Shown: positions 9,179 to 20,568 of the stretch, piece after piece
Numbering within the stretch: position 1 is the stretch's first letter
How the letters are laid out: every line of letters starts with the position of its first letter
NCBI RefSeq assembly: GCF_947172395.1
Contig: NC_069093.1
Span: 8,157,561-8,221,560 of the forward strand
Direction: 5' to 3'
Source: Bicyclus anynana
Lineage: Eukaryota > Arthropoda > Insecta > Lepidoptera > Nymphalidae
Length of the DNA: 64,000 bases
The notes under the pieces: model-generated
What the model was told of the DNA's origin: nothing
Seen by the model: only the letters and a program-made list of their open reading frames with translations
Databases searched by the model: none
Made by a program: the position numbers and the translations under genes

Positions 9179-12100
9179 CTACTGCCACCTATAATGGGCA
9201 TATGCTCTGTTTGCTTCACACTGTCTGTGAAGGTCTTGTTTTCTCTTCACAACTTTTCCTGTGTTGTTTGCAGCATCGAGGAGTTCCCAAGCAAACTGCT
9301 GGGGAAAATGTATAGTCCTTTCCTTATCATTAGTAGCATCTAAAAGCCACTTTATGGCTAAAAATAGTGATCTTTTTTCAGTTATCGGTGCAGGTACCTG
9401 AAATAATGACTAACATAAGAATTTATTTACTAACTAGCTGACGCCCGCGACGTCGTCTGCCCTTAGACCTCTTTAATCCAGCCCTTACAGTAGTATTGCT
9501 GTAAAAATGAAGTAACTTCTCCCATTTTCCTAACTTTTCCCTTCACTGCTCTACACCTAATGATCGTAGTGTGATGAAAAGTATACTATAACTTGCCCAG
9601 GAGTATAAAGAATAATTGTACTAAGTTTCGTTAAAATCCGTCCGAGTAGTTTTTATTTCTATAACAAACATACAGACAGCCAAAAATTTTACTGATTGCA
9701 TTTTTGGCATCAGTATCAAACACTAATCACCAGATGATAGTTATTTTGGAAATATATTTCATGTACAAACTTGACCTCTCTACATATTTATTATATGTAT
9801 AGATACCACAGTATTACATTGGTTCTAGCAGACTTTACATACAAAAGTTATTTCATTAATATACATTACTAGCCGATGCCCTACGGGTTTGCCCGCGTAG
9901 TTTCTATTCCCATAAGAATACTGCGATAAAGTATAGCCTATGACACTTACAAAAAATGTGGATTTCTAGGGGTTGAAGAATTTTCAAAACTGATTCAGTA
10001 TATCTAGAGATTACCCCCTACAACAAGAGTATTTTGTCACGGCGCCCCACTCTTCGAAAAAGAAAGAATAAGGCAACTTTAATAATAGTTGACATTAGTA
10101 GGTGCCTATGTTATTTATTGATGCGAGCGCTCAAAGAAGATCGACTCGCGGCGCCCATCTCAACATTCTACGGCACGCTAGGGCACACTTTGGGAACTAC
10201 TGTCCTACAACATAGATATATAGATGTTTGAAAGTACCTGGTATACAATGCCACCTCTTTTAATAGGTAAAAGTTGAAGTAAAGGTCTACAATTTTCAAT
10301 TGCTTGATGTAATATGTCCTTAGGATTAAGTATAATTTTCGCCTTTGCTTCTGCAGAAGATGCCAAATGATATCTCTCTATTTGTATTCTTTTGACATTT
10401 TCAAATGCCTTCTCAACTAATTCACGTGCTAGCTGTTTCTTGCCCATTTTCATTACATGGTTGATAAGTTTACTGAAATTACAAAATAATTATTATTTAC
10501 TTTAGCATTTCTATATACATTAAAATTAATCCATGTATGCCTTGGTCACACAATCACGCGTGAACGTTATTGTCAGGAGAAGGTTCTTATGTCAGAAAAA
10601 AAATTAAAAAATTGCGCGGAAAAATAGAAAAAGGGGTAGGGACAGTGTAGTGGTAGTTGAAAGTTTACATTGAGTTTAATGCAGACGAAGTCGCAAACGT
10701 CCCCTAGTTTAATTATTGATTGAATTGAGAAGAATATCTTAGCACCTCATGGATTCAGGTGCCAGGTCTATTGTGTAGTAGAGAGAAAATCTCTGAGCAT
10801 AGCCCTGGACTAGTGACCACAGGTGCAGGGTTAAGGAATTCCCAGACAATAGATTTACTGTAATATCTAAATAAATAAATTAATAAAATAAAGAAATCAA
10901 ATAGTTGAATTTATCGCCATGGAGGTTTTATAAGGTTTGTATATTGATATGAAGGTGACGATTTTATTGATATGTATATTTATTCACTTTACTGATTATA
11001 ACAGTTGTATATGGATATATAATAAAAGTACTATCAAATAGATGGTGTGGAATGATGAAGTGGTAAACGTGTAATGTCTGGGCAAAACAATATCTCCACG
11101 CATGCACAGTTAAGGGAATTCTAAATATGAAATGTGAATGTAGATGTAGATGTAGAAGGCCTAACCTAAAGTGGGCGAACAAACTCTTTTGTTGTTATGA
11201 ATAAATATTCATTTAATGAATCTGGAATGTGAATGTAGATGAGAGATGAGAGATGTGTATAGATGGCCTAACGTAAAGTGGGCGAACGAAAGAGTTTGTT
11301 CGCCACAAATTTAGTCAGATCCTGTACTGGCAGCTTTTTGATACTTGTACTAATATAGAACTTGCTTCAGTTCTAGAGAGGCTAAGGTCTTTAAGAGAAA
11401 TGTTGGTGGAAATTCTCTCACACCCATTTCTATGCCAAACAAACCACATAGCTATGTTTAGTTATACTACAGCCCTACTTCATGTGTACTGTTTACCAAC
11501 ATACAAATTAGAAAAGAACATAGAAAATGCATATCATTTCATAACTTATTTATTTTAAATTATATATTGTTTGTTTATAAAATGCTATTAAAATATATAA
11601 TCAAATTTATTTTCATTAATTTAAGAAGAAGTTAGTTATTATTAGGCTTGAAATGACTAGCGATTTATACCCTCATTTTTAATTTGTTTGTTGGTAAACA
11701 GTACACATCAAGTAGGGCTGTCGTTTAACTAAAAACGGCTATGTGGTTAGTTTGTTTGCCATAGAAGTTAGTGAGTTTCGAACTGATCCAGTTTATTTAA
11801 ATGCTTAATAAGTTATTGTAGTTCAAAATTACTTACTTTACGAGTGGATCATAGTACACAGAAGAAGTCTCACTAACTCCAGGCGGCTTCACAGGGGAAA
11901 TGGCTAATTTGCTTAGCTCATTAATCTCTATCAGTTTCGCTTGCTCTTCCTTCCTGAATATTGGATTTTTGAAGAAGTCGGGAAAACTTGTGGGTCCAGA
12001 ATAGAGTCGACATTGTATGTACGCCGGACGACTACAACATAGAGAAATACGTACATTCTATGTTAAATTTGGTTATAAAATTATTGAGAGGTTAAGTATG

Positions 12101-12181
12101 AAGTTATATTAGTACTAACAAATTTGCCGCTTGCAGTACACTACAAGTAACACCGCTTAGTTTATATCTAATACTATTCAT
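9179..12181 (-). CDS. mRpS7: Mitochondrial ribosomal protein uS7m (mRpS7)
   Basis: Four exons, 12181-12120, 12031-11837, 10472-10238 and 9397-9179, join in phase to 236 residues (human MRPS7 has about 242). The product is the mitochondrial homologue of bacterial S7, an RNA-binding protein of the small-subunit head that organises the 3' domain of the 12S rRNA. Family features seen: KLINHVMKMGKKQLARELVE, the HQAIENCRPLLQLLPIKRGG segment, and the C-terminal VVKRKQDLHRQCEANRAYAH followed by YRW. The first exon supplies a basic, hydroxyl-rich N-terminus fitting a mitochondrial import signal. Donors are GTTAGT, GTAAGT and GTACTT; acceptors are TTGTAG and TTTCAG. Intron 2 hosts a MITE and intron 3 a Helitron. 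A TGTCA-rich cluster lies ~110 bp upstream of the ATG. Exon 1 is the least certain part because its donor is GTTAGT. Confidence 0.9.
9434..9803 (-). mobile_element. Helitron-like element, family B, in mRpS7 intron 3
   Basis: On the minus strand it begins TCTATACATATAATAAATATG and ends CTAG. It covers the same conserved interior as 4496-4863. It sits wholly inside the intron between exons 3 and 4 of mRpS7, ending 37 bp from the start of exon 4 (9397). Confidence 0.7.
9870..10030 (-). mobile_element. Helitron-like 3' fragment
   Basis: It starts on the plus strand with CTAGCCGATGCCCTACGGG and contains the motif ATAAAGTATAGCCTATG shared with the family A elements. The 5' TCTATAC end is not present. 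A related remnant is at 38365-38460. Confidence 0.45.
11130..11310. repeat. Diverged tandem duplication
   Basis: Two ~90-bp units each contain GTGAATGTAGATG, a GATGTAGA or GAGATGA micro-repeat, GGCCTAAC.TAAAGTGGGCGAAC and an AAAGAGTTTG-type core (one inverted). The block lies in mRpS7 intron 2. Confidence 0.55.
11417..11775. mobile_element. MITE with ~100-bp terminal inverted repeats
   Basis: The left arm (11417-11520) and the reverse complement of the right arm (about 11680-11775) align over ~100 bp, sharing GCCAAACAAAC, CCACATAGC, ACAGCCCTACTT and GTGTACTGTTTACCAACA. The centre is AT-rich filler without a reading frame. Its long inverted arms suggest a fold-back type DNA element. No clear target-site duplication was identified. 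It lies in mRpS7 intron 2. Confidence 0.65.
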
Positions 12182-12290
12182 TATAAAGTTATGGAATAGT
12201 AAATTTAAGCGGTTTTATTCAAATAAACACTAAAAGAGAAAAATTATAATTTGTATTTTGGTATTTTCAACCTCGGGCTTAAAATCTTAA

Positions 12291-12335
12291 CTGTCAAATG
12301 TCAATGTCAAGACAAGTGTCAACTGTCAAAGTCTG
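12291..12335. promoter_or_regulatory. TGTCA-rich cluster upstream of mRpS7
   Basis: Five close TGTCAA copies (plus one in GACAAG orientation) occur in 45 bp, 110 bp upstream of the mRpS7 start codon. Similar clusters are found upstream of TMEM186-like and TBL3. A promoter role is inferred from position and recurrence only. Confidence 0.35.
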
Positions 12336-13498
12336 AAAGTCTGAAGGCATACAAAGAATCAGTTCTGAACAGAAGTATTCTCAGACCAACTACCTTTGGA
12401 CTTGTATCGCAATCAAATTCACCAACAAAATAGTCTGTCCATTAATTGAGGGGGACGAGGAGTATATTTAACACTATTTAGTATACACTATTTAATAAAT
12501 ATATCCCGTATCCTTACATTACACACTACTATAAATTAGATCATTATAAACACACGTGTAATTTTAACACAATGAAACAATGATTCCATAAACACGTTAG
12601 ATCGTGATCTTATATTTGTGACAGAGTAACGTCTAACGAGGCAGGTCCTATGGTAGTTGGTTTGATTGAGGAAGTATTGTAAAGAACAATTTCAATTTAG
12701 TTATAAAAAGTAGACGCTGCCTGTGAGAATGTGAGTAATAGTATGCAACAATCGAGGACCGCATTTCGTTCTTAAGACTGCATTGGTAAATGTAGGAAAA
12801 TAGGCAGACATTATGACACATTTTGAAGAAAAAAACATGAAATGAGCATACTTAATTTTTGGAGTTCACTCCATAAGAATCGATTTTTTATTATATAACC
12901 CCCGGTATGAAAAAATATGGGCAGTAAAATTCGATGAACGAATGACAGCGTTTCGTTTTTTGTGCGTAACCTATTCGGTGCACCTTTTACCTAGACAGTC
13001 GATCTAAAAGAGTAAACTCCATTCATGCGTCGGAACTAATACAAACTTTTTTTGTTTCCTTTTTTTTTGAATACTTACACACGTACACTTCCCATACATT
13101 TTTACCAGAAACTTTGTACTTATAAAAGTCAACACAAGTTACAAACCTTTATAAGTGTAAAAGTTTTTAAAATTATGGTACACTTCATTTTGACACATTT
13201 TTTTACAGGACATTTTTTTTTATCGGGTCATCTAAATGAAAGAAAAATAATTATTGCACTCAAAGCTTCTTCTACCAAACAAATAAACATTATTTATGAA
13301 AATAGTATCATAATATATTGGTAATTTATACCGCAATGTTTAACAAAAAATAGATTTTAAAAATATTAGTTACAGCAGCTACAGCATTGAATGACACCCT
13401 GTATATCTTATACTAAATTAGAAGTTGTTGACCGCTTTTTACACCATTCAACAATTTTTTTTCGGAAATCTTTAACTGATGAACACGATTACAACTAT
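12336..13498. other. Intergenic DNA between mRpS7 and RPA43 with dispersed repeat
   Basis: Mostly AT-rich. The part at about 12895-12985 (CCCCCGGTATGAAAAAATATG, GGGCAGTAAAATTCGATGAACGAATGACAG) recurs inverted at about 26500-26570 in an MKK4 intron, so it is a dispersed repeat. Open frames in 13052-13620 are AT-rich and show no domain. Confidence 0.5.
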
Positions 13499-14000
13499 TA
13501 TCAAATCAAATCAAATCAAAAATCATTTATTTCAAGTAGGCTCAGTTTACAAGCACTTTTGACACGTCAGTTGACTATTTGTAAAGATTCTACCACCGGT
13601 TCGGAAGGCAGGTCCTGCTGAGAAGATACCGGCAAGAAACTCAACAGTTGCTCTTTTGAAAAAGTCATACAGTATTATAATTTACAATTGATAACAATTA
13701 CTGTTTACATTTGTTATAGTTTTACTTCCTGTGTGAAGGTGGAAGCTGATCCAACGGCCTCCAAGCATTTTTATCATTAAGGAACTCATCAATGTTGTAG
13801 TACCCTCGACTAAGTAAATGTTTTTTAACACATTGCTTAAAGCTATGCATTGGCAGGTCCATCACAGTCTTGGGGATCTTATTATAGAAGAGTACACCCA
13901 AACCTACAAAAGATTTTTTTACTCTTTGGAGACGATATGCAGAAATAACTAACTTATGCCCGTGTCTAGTAAGACGTGGGTTATTATTATGAAACATCGA
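13499..14000 (-). mobile_element. CR1-like LINE 3' end
   Basis: The minus-strand frame 13997-13722 encodes a typical LINE C-terminus: VISAYRLQRVKKSFVGLGV, LFYNKIPK, LPMHSFKQCVKKHLL and YYNIDEFLND. The 3' end is a TTTGATTTGATTTGAT simple repeat (plus-strand CAAATCAAATCAAATC at 13501-13516). The 5' part is missing, as usual for target-primed reverse transcription products. The clade is a best guess. Confidence 0.65.
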
Positions 14001-14498
14001 TTCTATAGAGACAGATTTTTATAATCACATCATGTAGACTATTAGTCCACACGTCTAGTTTAATCGTTAGATCGTTGATCATATACTTTGACATAAAAGT
14101 AACATATTGTGCGGCAGCTCCTTACGTAATTAATCTCACTATGTCTCAGTTAGTAATCTATTCTGTGGTTATAATAACAATAATAATAATAATTTCTTTA
14201 TTAAGGATAAAAATCCACATACAAAAGTATAATAATTTAAATATACGTCGTAAATTAAACTAAAATATTAAAATGACACGGTATGATATCTTATAGAATG
14301 AAAAAAATGATGTATCTCATCTCAATTTTCTTTACTCTTTGATTTGAATATTTTAACCTTCATTTGACGTTTGTGATTTTAATTTTTAGTCTGTATTCTG
14401 TTTATAAAATAAATTGTTTTTGTGATTATTTTTATTATAATAATTTTATAAACTATTTTCCGTTTAATATGAGATAAAATTACGCCACGAAAAGAAAT

Positions 14499-17400
14499 AT
14501 GTCAACTATTATTAAATTTGATTTAAAAGAGCTGCGAAAATTAGCTAACGATAAAAATTCTTGTGTGATTGAAAAAAAAGTCACCCAAAATCTAGCTTTA
14601 CAGCCGTGGTGTCTGGGTAATATAAAGGACTCGATAAAAAATTTACTAGATTATAAAATAGGAAAATTTGATAAAGAGTGAGTATGTAGGCAGTATTCAA
14701 ATTACGCTGGTTCTTTAGTTACTAACTATGGTGACATGAAGTTCATTTCCTCATAAAGAAACCTGTGACGGCCATGTCTGGCCGTCTAAAGTCCGGTTTA
14801 ATTACCCAATGATTATTTTATACTATAGTTATGTTACGAGCCTACAAAATCACAGCAAAAAACGATCCGAATTTAACAACTCCACTAAGCACACAAGCAC
14901 AATTTTGTGTTTACTTACATTATTATATTTATTTACTAGCTGACACCGCGCGATTTCACCCGCGTGGTTCCCGTAGGAATATGGGGATAATATATAGCCT
15001 ATAGCCTTTCTCAATAAATTGGCCATCTAACACTGAAAGAATTTTTCAAATCGGACCAGTAGTTCCTGAGATTAGCGTGTTCAATCAAACAAACAAACTC
15101 TTCAGCTTTATAATATTAGTATAGATAAGTATTGTAGACAATATTTAGGTATTATTTGTTTAAATAACTTGTTGCATAATAAGTTTCTAAATGAAATTAA
15201 GACAATTGAGGACATTTGTCTGCCTCGGTTTTAATGTGCTAGTGCCCTATCTCTAGTATAAAATATCTTATACCCTCATCCCCTCCATCACCCGATCTCC
15301 CTTGCACAGAGAGTCTTAGTTTTTTAGTAATAGGTATAATATTATTATAGCAAATTCTTAGAAGACACTGATAGTAAGAAGATGATGGTATTAGGAAGTT
15401 TTGATGAGTCGTCTGAGACCTTATTACAATATTTTTTGTTGCCGTAAGCTACCTGGTTTTTTTTCACTAGAAGATCCTCAAGTGTCCCTCAAGTGTCTCA
15501 AGAGTGTTTTTTAACATCTACCAACCCTTAGATTTAAATATTGTCTGGGGATGTAAATAATATGAAAATATTATCCTGAATAAAATATTATAAAAATTAC
15601 AATGTAACCTTGGGTGTTTTAGAATCTGGACTTTATAACCTATTTGTATATCTATAGGTCATACAAATTGAATGATAAAAACTTTCATAATAAAGCTGAA
15701 TTTTAAATACATTCCTTTAAATGAATTGGTATGTTTCAGATTTAATGGGATTCTGTTGAGTTACAAAAATCTTCGAGTTCTACAGAATGTTGGTGAAATA
15801 AGAAATGACCGGGCAGATGTACACTTCCAAGTGCAGGCAGATTACTTTATATTTCGCCCACACGTTGGCGCCACATTGAAAGGGATTGTTAATAAAAAAA
15901 GTGTTACACACCTAGGCATCCTAGTACACAGGTAAATAAATGTACTAATCAAAGTTCATGTGCTCTAGCATGATGTAGGTGACATCTTGTTCCACTTTTG
16001 AAAGTTTACCATTTTTCACGGGGGACGATGTTGCTCGCGTCCGTAGGAGTACCACCTTTCCTAGGCCCACCCTACACGTGTCCCCTGGGTGGTGCAAAAC
16101 GAGCAACAACGCCGAGTCACGGGCGGCGGTAAATAACCCGTCGACCGGCCACTACGGGCCAAGAGGAAGTAAATGTCCTCTGAAATAGTAGTCTGCTGAT
16201 AATAGTCAGCTGGTTAGCAGGAGCCAAGACGAGCCAAGTCTGAACGACTGAGTATGGTGCCTTGGGAAAGTACCATTACTATGTTCCCAAACCCCTTTTA
16301 TTTTATGGAAATGTTCAGTAAAGAGAAATGCGATTTGCCATGCCATCCGGCTAGCGACCGGCGCTTAAGGGTACCCGGGCCCTTAAGTGAGAAATCTGCT
16401 ACCGAAGACTCCACAGGAGTGGGCGCCCAGGCTCCTGTGTTAGTGAATGTTACTGGCAGCACCAGCAGCAGCAGCAGCACCACCACCACCACCACCAAGA
16501 AACTTGTCCAGCAAGCTTTTCATCCAAGCCTGTTCATATCCAGGCCCACGATCCTCCTCAGACGGAAGCAGACTACCTGACGAACCATCAACAAGGTCGG
16601 AACCAACTACTCCAGATCTGGAAAACCCCCAACCTCCATCTTGGCAAAGAGTGCCTATTAATAGAAACTCTAAAAAAAGAAAATTACTAAGCCCCTCACC
16701 GGAATCTGTAAAAACCTCAAATCGTTTCTCTGATTTAGAGGTTGACTCTCCTGAGAAAACTTCAACTTTGAAAACTGTCAGACCAAGTAAACCACCGCCA
16801 ATAATACTGTATGGGATTGAGGATCTAAACATGCTAACAGATCTCCTAAAAACTGTAGCTGATAAAGAACAATTTTCCTACAAAATTATTAACAAAAATC
16901 AACTACGAATAAGTAGTGTGGATATTGACACATACAAAAACCTTATTACTGTGGTCCGGGAAAATGGATTGATTGGACATACCTTCAACAGAAAAGACCA
17001 AAGATGTTTTAGGATTGTCATAAGAAATCTGCACCCAACAACACCTATTGATGCAATTAAAGAAGAAATTGAAGCCACTGGAAATACGGTTACGGGAGAA
17101 ATTATCAATGCAAAATATGGGCCAAATAAGATGCCAACATCCACTTTCTTCGTTAATCTGGCACCAGGACCTAACAACAGAGCAGTAAAAGATCTGAAAT
17201 ACATTTTTCATCAGTCTGTTATAATAGAGGATCCAAAGAAAAGAAAGTCAATTGTGCAGTGCCAAAGATGCCAACAGTACGGACATTCGAAAAATTATTG
17301 CATGCGACCATATCGCTGTGTAAAATGTGGACAGTCACATAAAACCGCTGAGTGCGAGAAACGTGACCGCAACAGTCCAGCTCAGTGTGCTTTATGTAAT

Positions 17401-20400
17401 GGGCCTCATCCAGCTAACTACAAAGGGTGCGAAGTCTACAAAGAAATTCTTCAACGCCGAAACAGAATAAGTAGCAATAAAGGAAATCAGAAACCAAACT
17501 TTATTAGAAACACCCCACAAGAAGACGAGCCTATTAGCAAATAGAAGCCACCAAAAAAATCATATGCTGCAACATTAAATAAACATAATGAACCCACACC
17601 CAACCCGTGTAATATAAATTCAGACTCTAACAAAGTGCATCCAACACTAGAACAAATTCTTATAAAACAATCTGAGAAGTTTGATATGATCCTACAACAA
17701 ATTAGTACTCTTATGAGTCTTATGGTCAAACTTGTTGATAAACTGTCATTCAAATAGATTCTCTTAGAATAGCTACCCACAACATAAACGGATTATCACC
17801 AAACAAAAACCTAGTTGAAATATTTATGATAGAACATAAACTTGATATACTTTTAATTTCTGAAGCACACTGTAATGCATCAACCTGTATCAAATTTAAA
17901 GACTTTCAGTGCTACCATACAGGCCACCCAGATGGAACAAGTCATGCTGGCACTGCAGTCATTGTCAGAAACTCAGTAAAACATCATCAAATGCCACAGT
18001 ACAAAACTGAACATATACAGGCAACAACCATTGCTGTTGAGGATCAAACAGGCATGATTAATATATCTGCAGTGTATTGCCCCCCCAAACATAAAATAAC
18101 AGCTACCATGTTCTCCCATTACTTTGATAGTCTGGGTAACCGCTTTATAGTAGGAGGAGACTGGAACTCTAAACATACATTCTGGGGATCTAGGTTAACT
18201 ACAACTAGAGGTAGACAATTGAAGGTATGTGTGGATAACAACAACCTTAGAACAGTCTCAACAGGTGAACCAACCTACTGGCCAAGTGACCCGAAAAAGC
18301 TACCAGACCTCCTAGATTTCTTTATAACCAAAGGATTGACTAAGCACTACCTGAAACCTGAATCTTGCTATGATAGTCCATCTGATCATACACCTGTTTT
18401 ATTAACAGTAGACACTAAAATAATTGAATATATGAAAGCAGAGTCGCTTTATAACAAACGCACAGACTGGGAATCTTTCAGGGAGCATATCAAAGCAAAA
18501 ATCAATTTAAAAGTAGCTCTCAAAACTCATGATGACATAGAAGAGGCGACCATATACATAACGACTCTGATACAAAATGCGTGTTGGATTAATACACCAG
18601 AGATTCAGAATTGTAATAGAATAGAAAACTATCCTTTGGACATTAAAAGAGCGGTTCTAAACAAAAGGAGATTGCGTCGGATATGGCACCAAAGTAGACT
18701 CCACCAGGATAAAGTAAACTTCACCACTGCTGCAGAAAATCTCTCAGAGATGTTGCAGAGATGGCACGATGAAACTCTTGAATCTCAACTGGAGTCACTA
18801 AGTCCTACAGCTGACACTAATTATTCTCTGTGGAAGTTTACAAAAACCTATAACAGACCTCAAATTCACAAACCACCTATCAAAGCAGGCCAGCATTGGG
18901 CGAGAAGTCCACAGGAAAAGGCTGACGTTTTTGCTGAACATCTAGCAAAAGTCTTCTGTCCAAACAACATCTCAGATCCTGAATCCGAACTGAAAATTAG
19001 TCAGCATCTTAACATGGACCTTCAGATGTCTCCTCCACCTACCCCAGTTACAGTTAGAGAAACGTGGGGAACAATTAAAAGACTGCCTGATAGAAAAGCC
19101 CCAGGATTCGACCTTATTACAAATGAAATATTAAAACAACTTCCAAAAGAGGCAATTGTATTCTTAACATCGCTTTTTAATGGAATTTTAAGAGTACAAT
19201 ATTTCCCACTACTATGGAAAGTATCACAAATACTAATGATACCAAAACCTAGAAAACCGCCTACTGAAATCACTTCCTACAGACCAATCAGTTTGCTGCC
19301 GATTCTTTCAAAATTATTTGAGAAACTTCTCTTGCGAAGAATTTTACCAATATTAAATGCCAATGATGCAATACCAAACCATCAATTCGGATTTCGGCAG
19401 CAACACTCTACTGTTGAACAGGTACATAGGGTTTGCAATAAAGTAAGAGAAACATTAGAAAATAAAGAATATTGCTCATCAGTTTTTCTCGATGTCCAAC
19501 AAGCCTTTGATCGAGTCTGGCATGATGGTCTTTTATATAAAATAAAAACACATATCCCTCATAGTTATTACTTGTTACTGAAGTCCTATCTATCAGAGCG
19601 ATTGTTCCAGGTAAAGGAAATAGATGTAACATCTAAATTTTATGAAATAAAGGCTGGAGTTCCGCAGGGTTCAGTTTTAGGGCCTGTGTTGTATACCTTA
19701 TACACATCAGATCTTCCAGAGGTGAAAGGGGTTACAACTGCTACATTTGCCGACGACACTGCGGTTCTATCTAGCGACAAAGACCCTGCAATTGCTTCAA
19801 GGTCACTTCAAAAAGGCTTAGAAGCAATATCCAAATGGCTTCATGCAAATAAAATAAATGTCAGCACTTCCAAGTCTGTGCAAGTCACTTTTACGCTGCG
19901 TAAAGAAAACTGTCCTCCTGTATTCCTAAATGGAATTGAGCTTCCACATAAAGAGAGTGTCAAATACCTGGGATTGCACCTTGATAGGCGTTTGACTTGG
20001 CACCACCATATCAAAACAAAGAGACAAGAGGTTAACTTACGATACAAGAACATACACTGGATAGCAGGTCGGAATAGCAAACTATCCATTGATAACAAAC
20101 TCTTGCTATATAAGGTACTATTGAAGCCGGTCTGGATGTATGGCATCGAGCTCTGGGGAAGTTCCAGTAACTCTAACATATCCATCCTGCAAAGGACCCA
20201 AAACCTAATTTTGAGAAGGATCTGTGGTGTTCCGTGGTTTATAAAGAATAACGAGATTCATGAGGCACTAAAGGTGGAAACTGTCTACGAAGAGATTGAC
20301 AGAGTCTCGCAAAAGTATAAAACACGACTGATGAGTCATCCAAATGTTCTGGCTTCAAAACTGATTTACAGGACATATCAGAGCAGGCTTAAAAGAAAGC

Positions 20401-20530
20401 ACATTATTACATAGACATATTATTATAAAAACAATGAGGGGATGTTCTCACTGGGGAATACACTCGAAAAGAGAAGTCATCATAGAACATATCTGCTTAT
20501 AGTTCTTACTGATCGCAGATAAACCCAGAG

Positions 20531-20568
<38 letters not shown>

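Larger units (their letters stand above)
16021..20564 (+). mobile_element. Full-length Jockey-type LINE in RPA43 intron 2
   Basis: The 4.54-kb element starts GGGGACGATGTTGCTCGCG and ends in a 34-base A-run (20531-20564). The sequence ATTTTTCACG directly precedes it (16011-16020) and recurs after the tail (20564-20573), a 9-10-bp target-site duplication that proves insertion by target-primed reverse transcription and fixes both ends. The GC-rich 5' leader (~16021-16250) is followed by a gag-like ORF1 with three CCHC knuckles and an APE/reverse-transcriptase ORF2; no RNase H is present. The architecture is that of the Jockey clade. It lies in the same orientation as the host gene. Confidence 0.9.

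Noticed and set aside
13052..13621. AT-rich ORFs of 76-90 codons before RPA43
   Set aside because: Low-complexity composition, no promoter or splice support, no known domain.
16440..16832. Minus-strand ORF opposite LINE ORF1
   Set aside because: It is the antisense shadow of the repeat-rich ORF1 start (polyglycine and polyalanine from the GCA/CAC tract).
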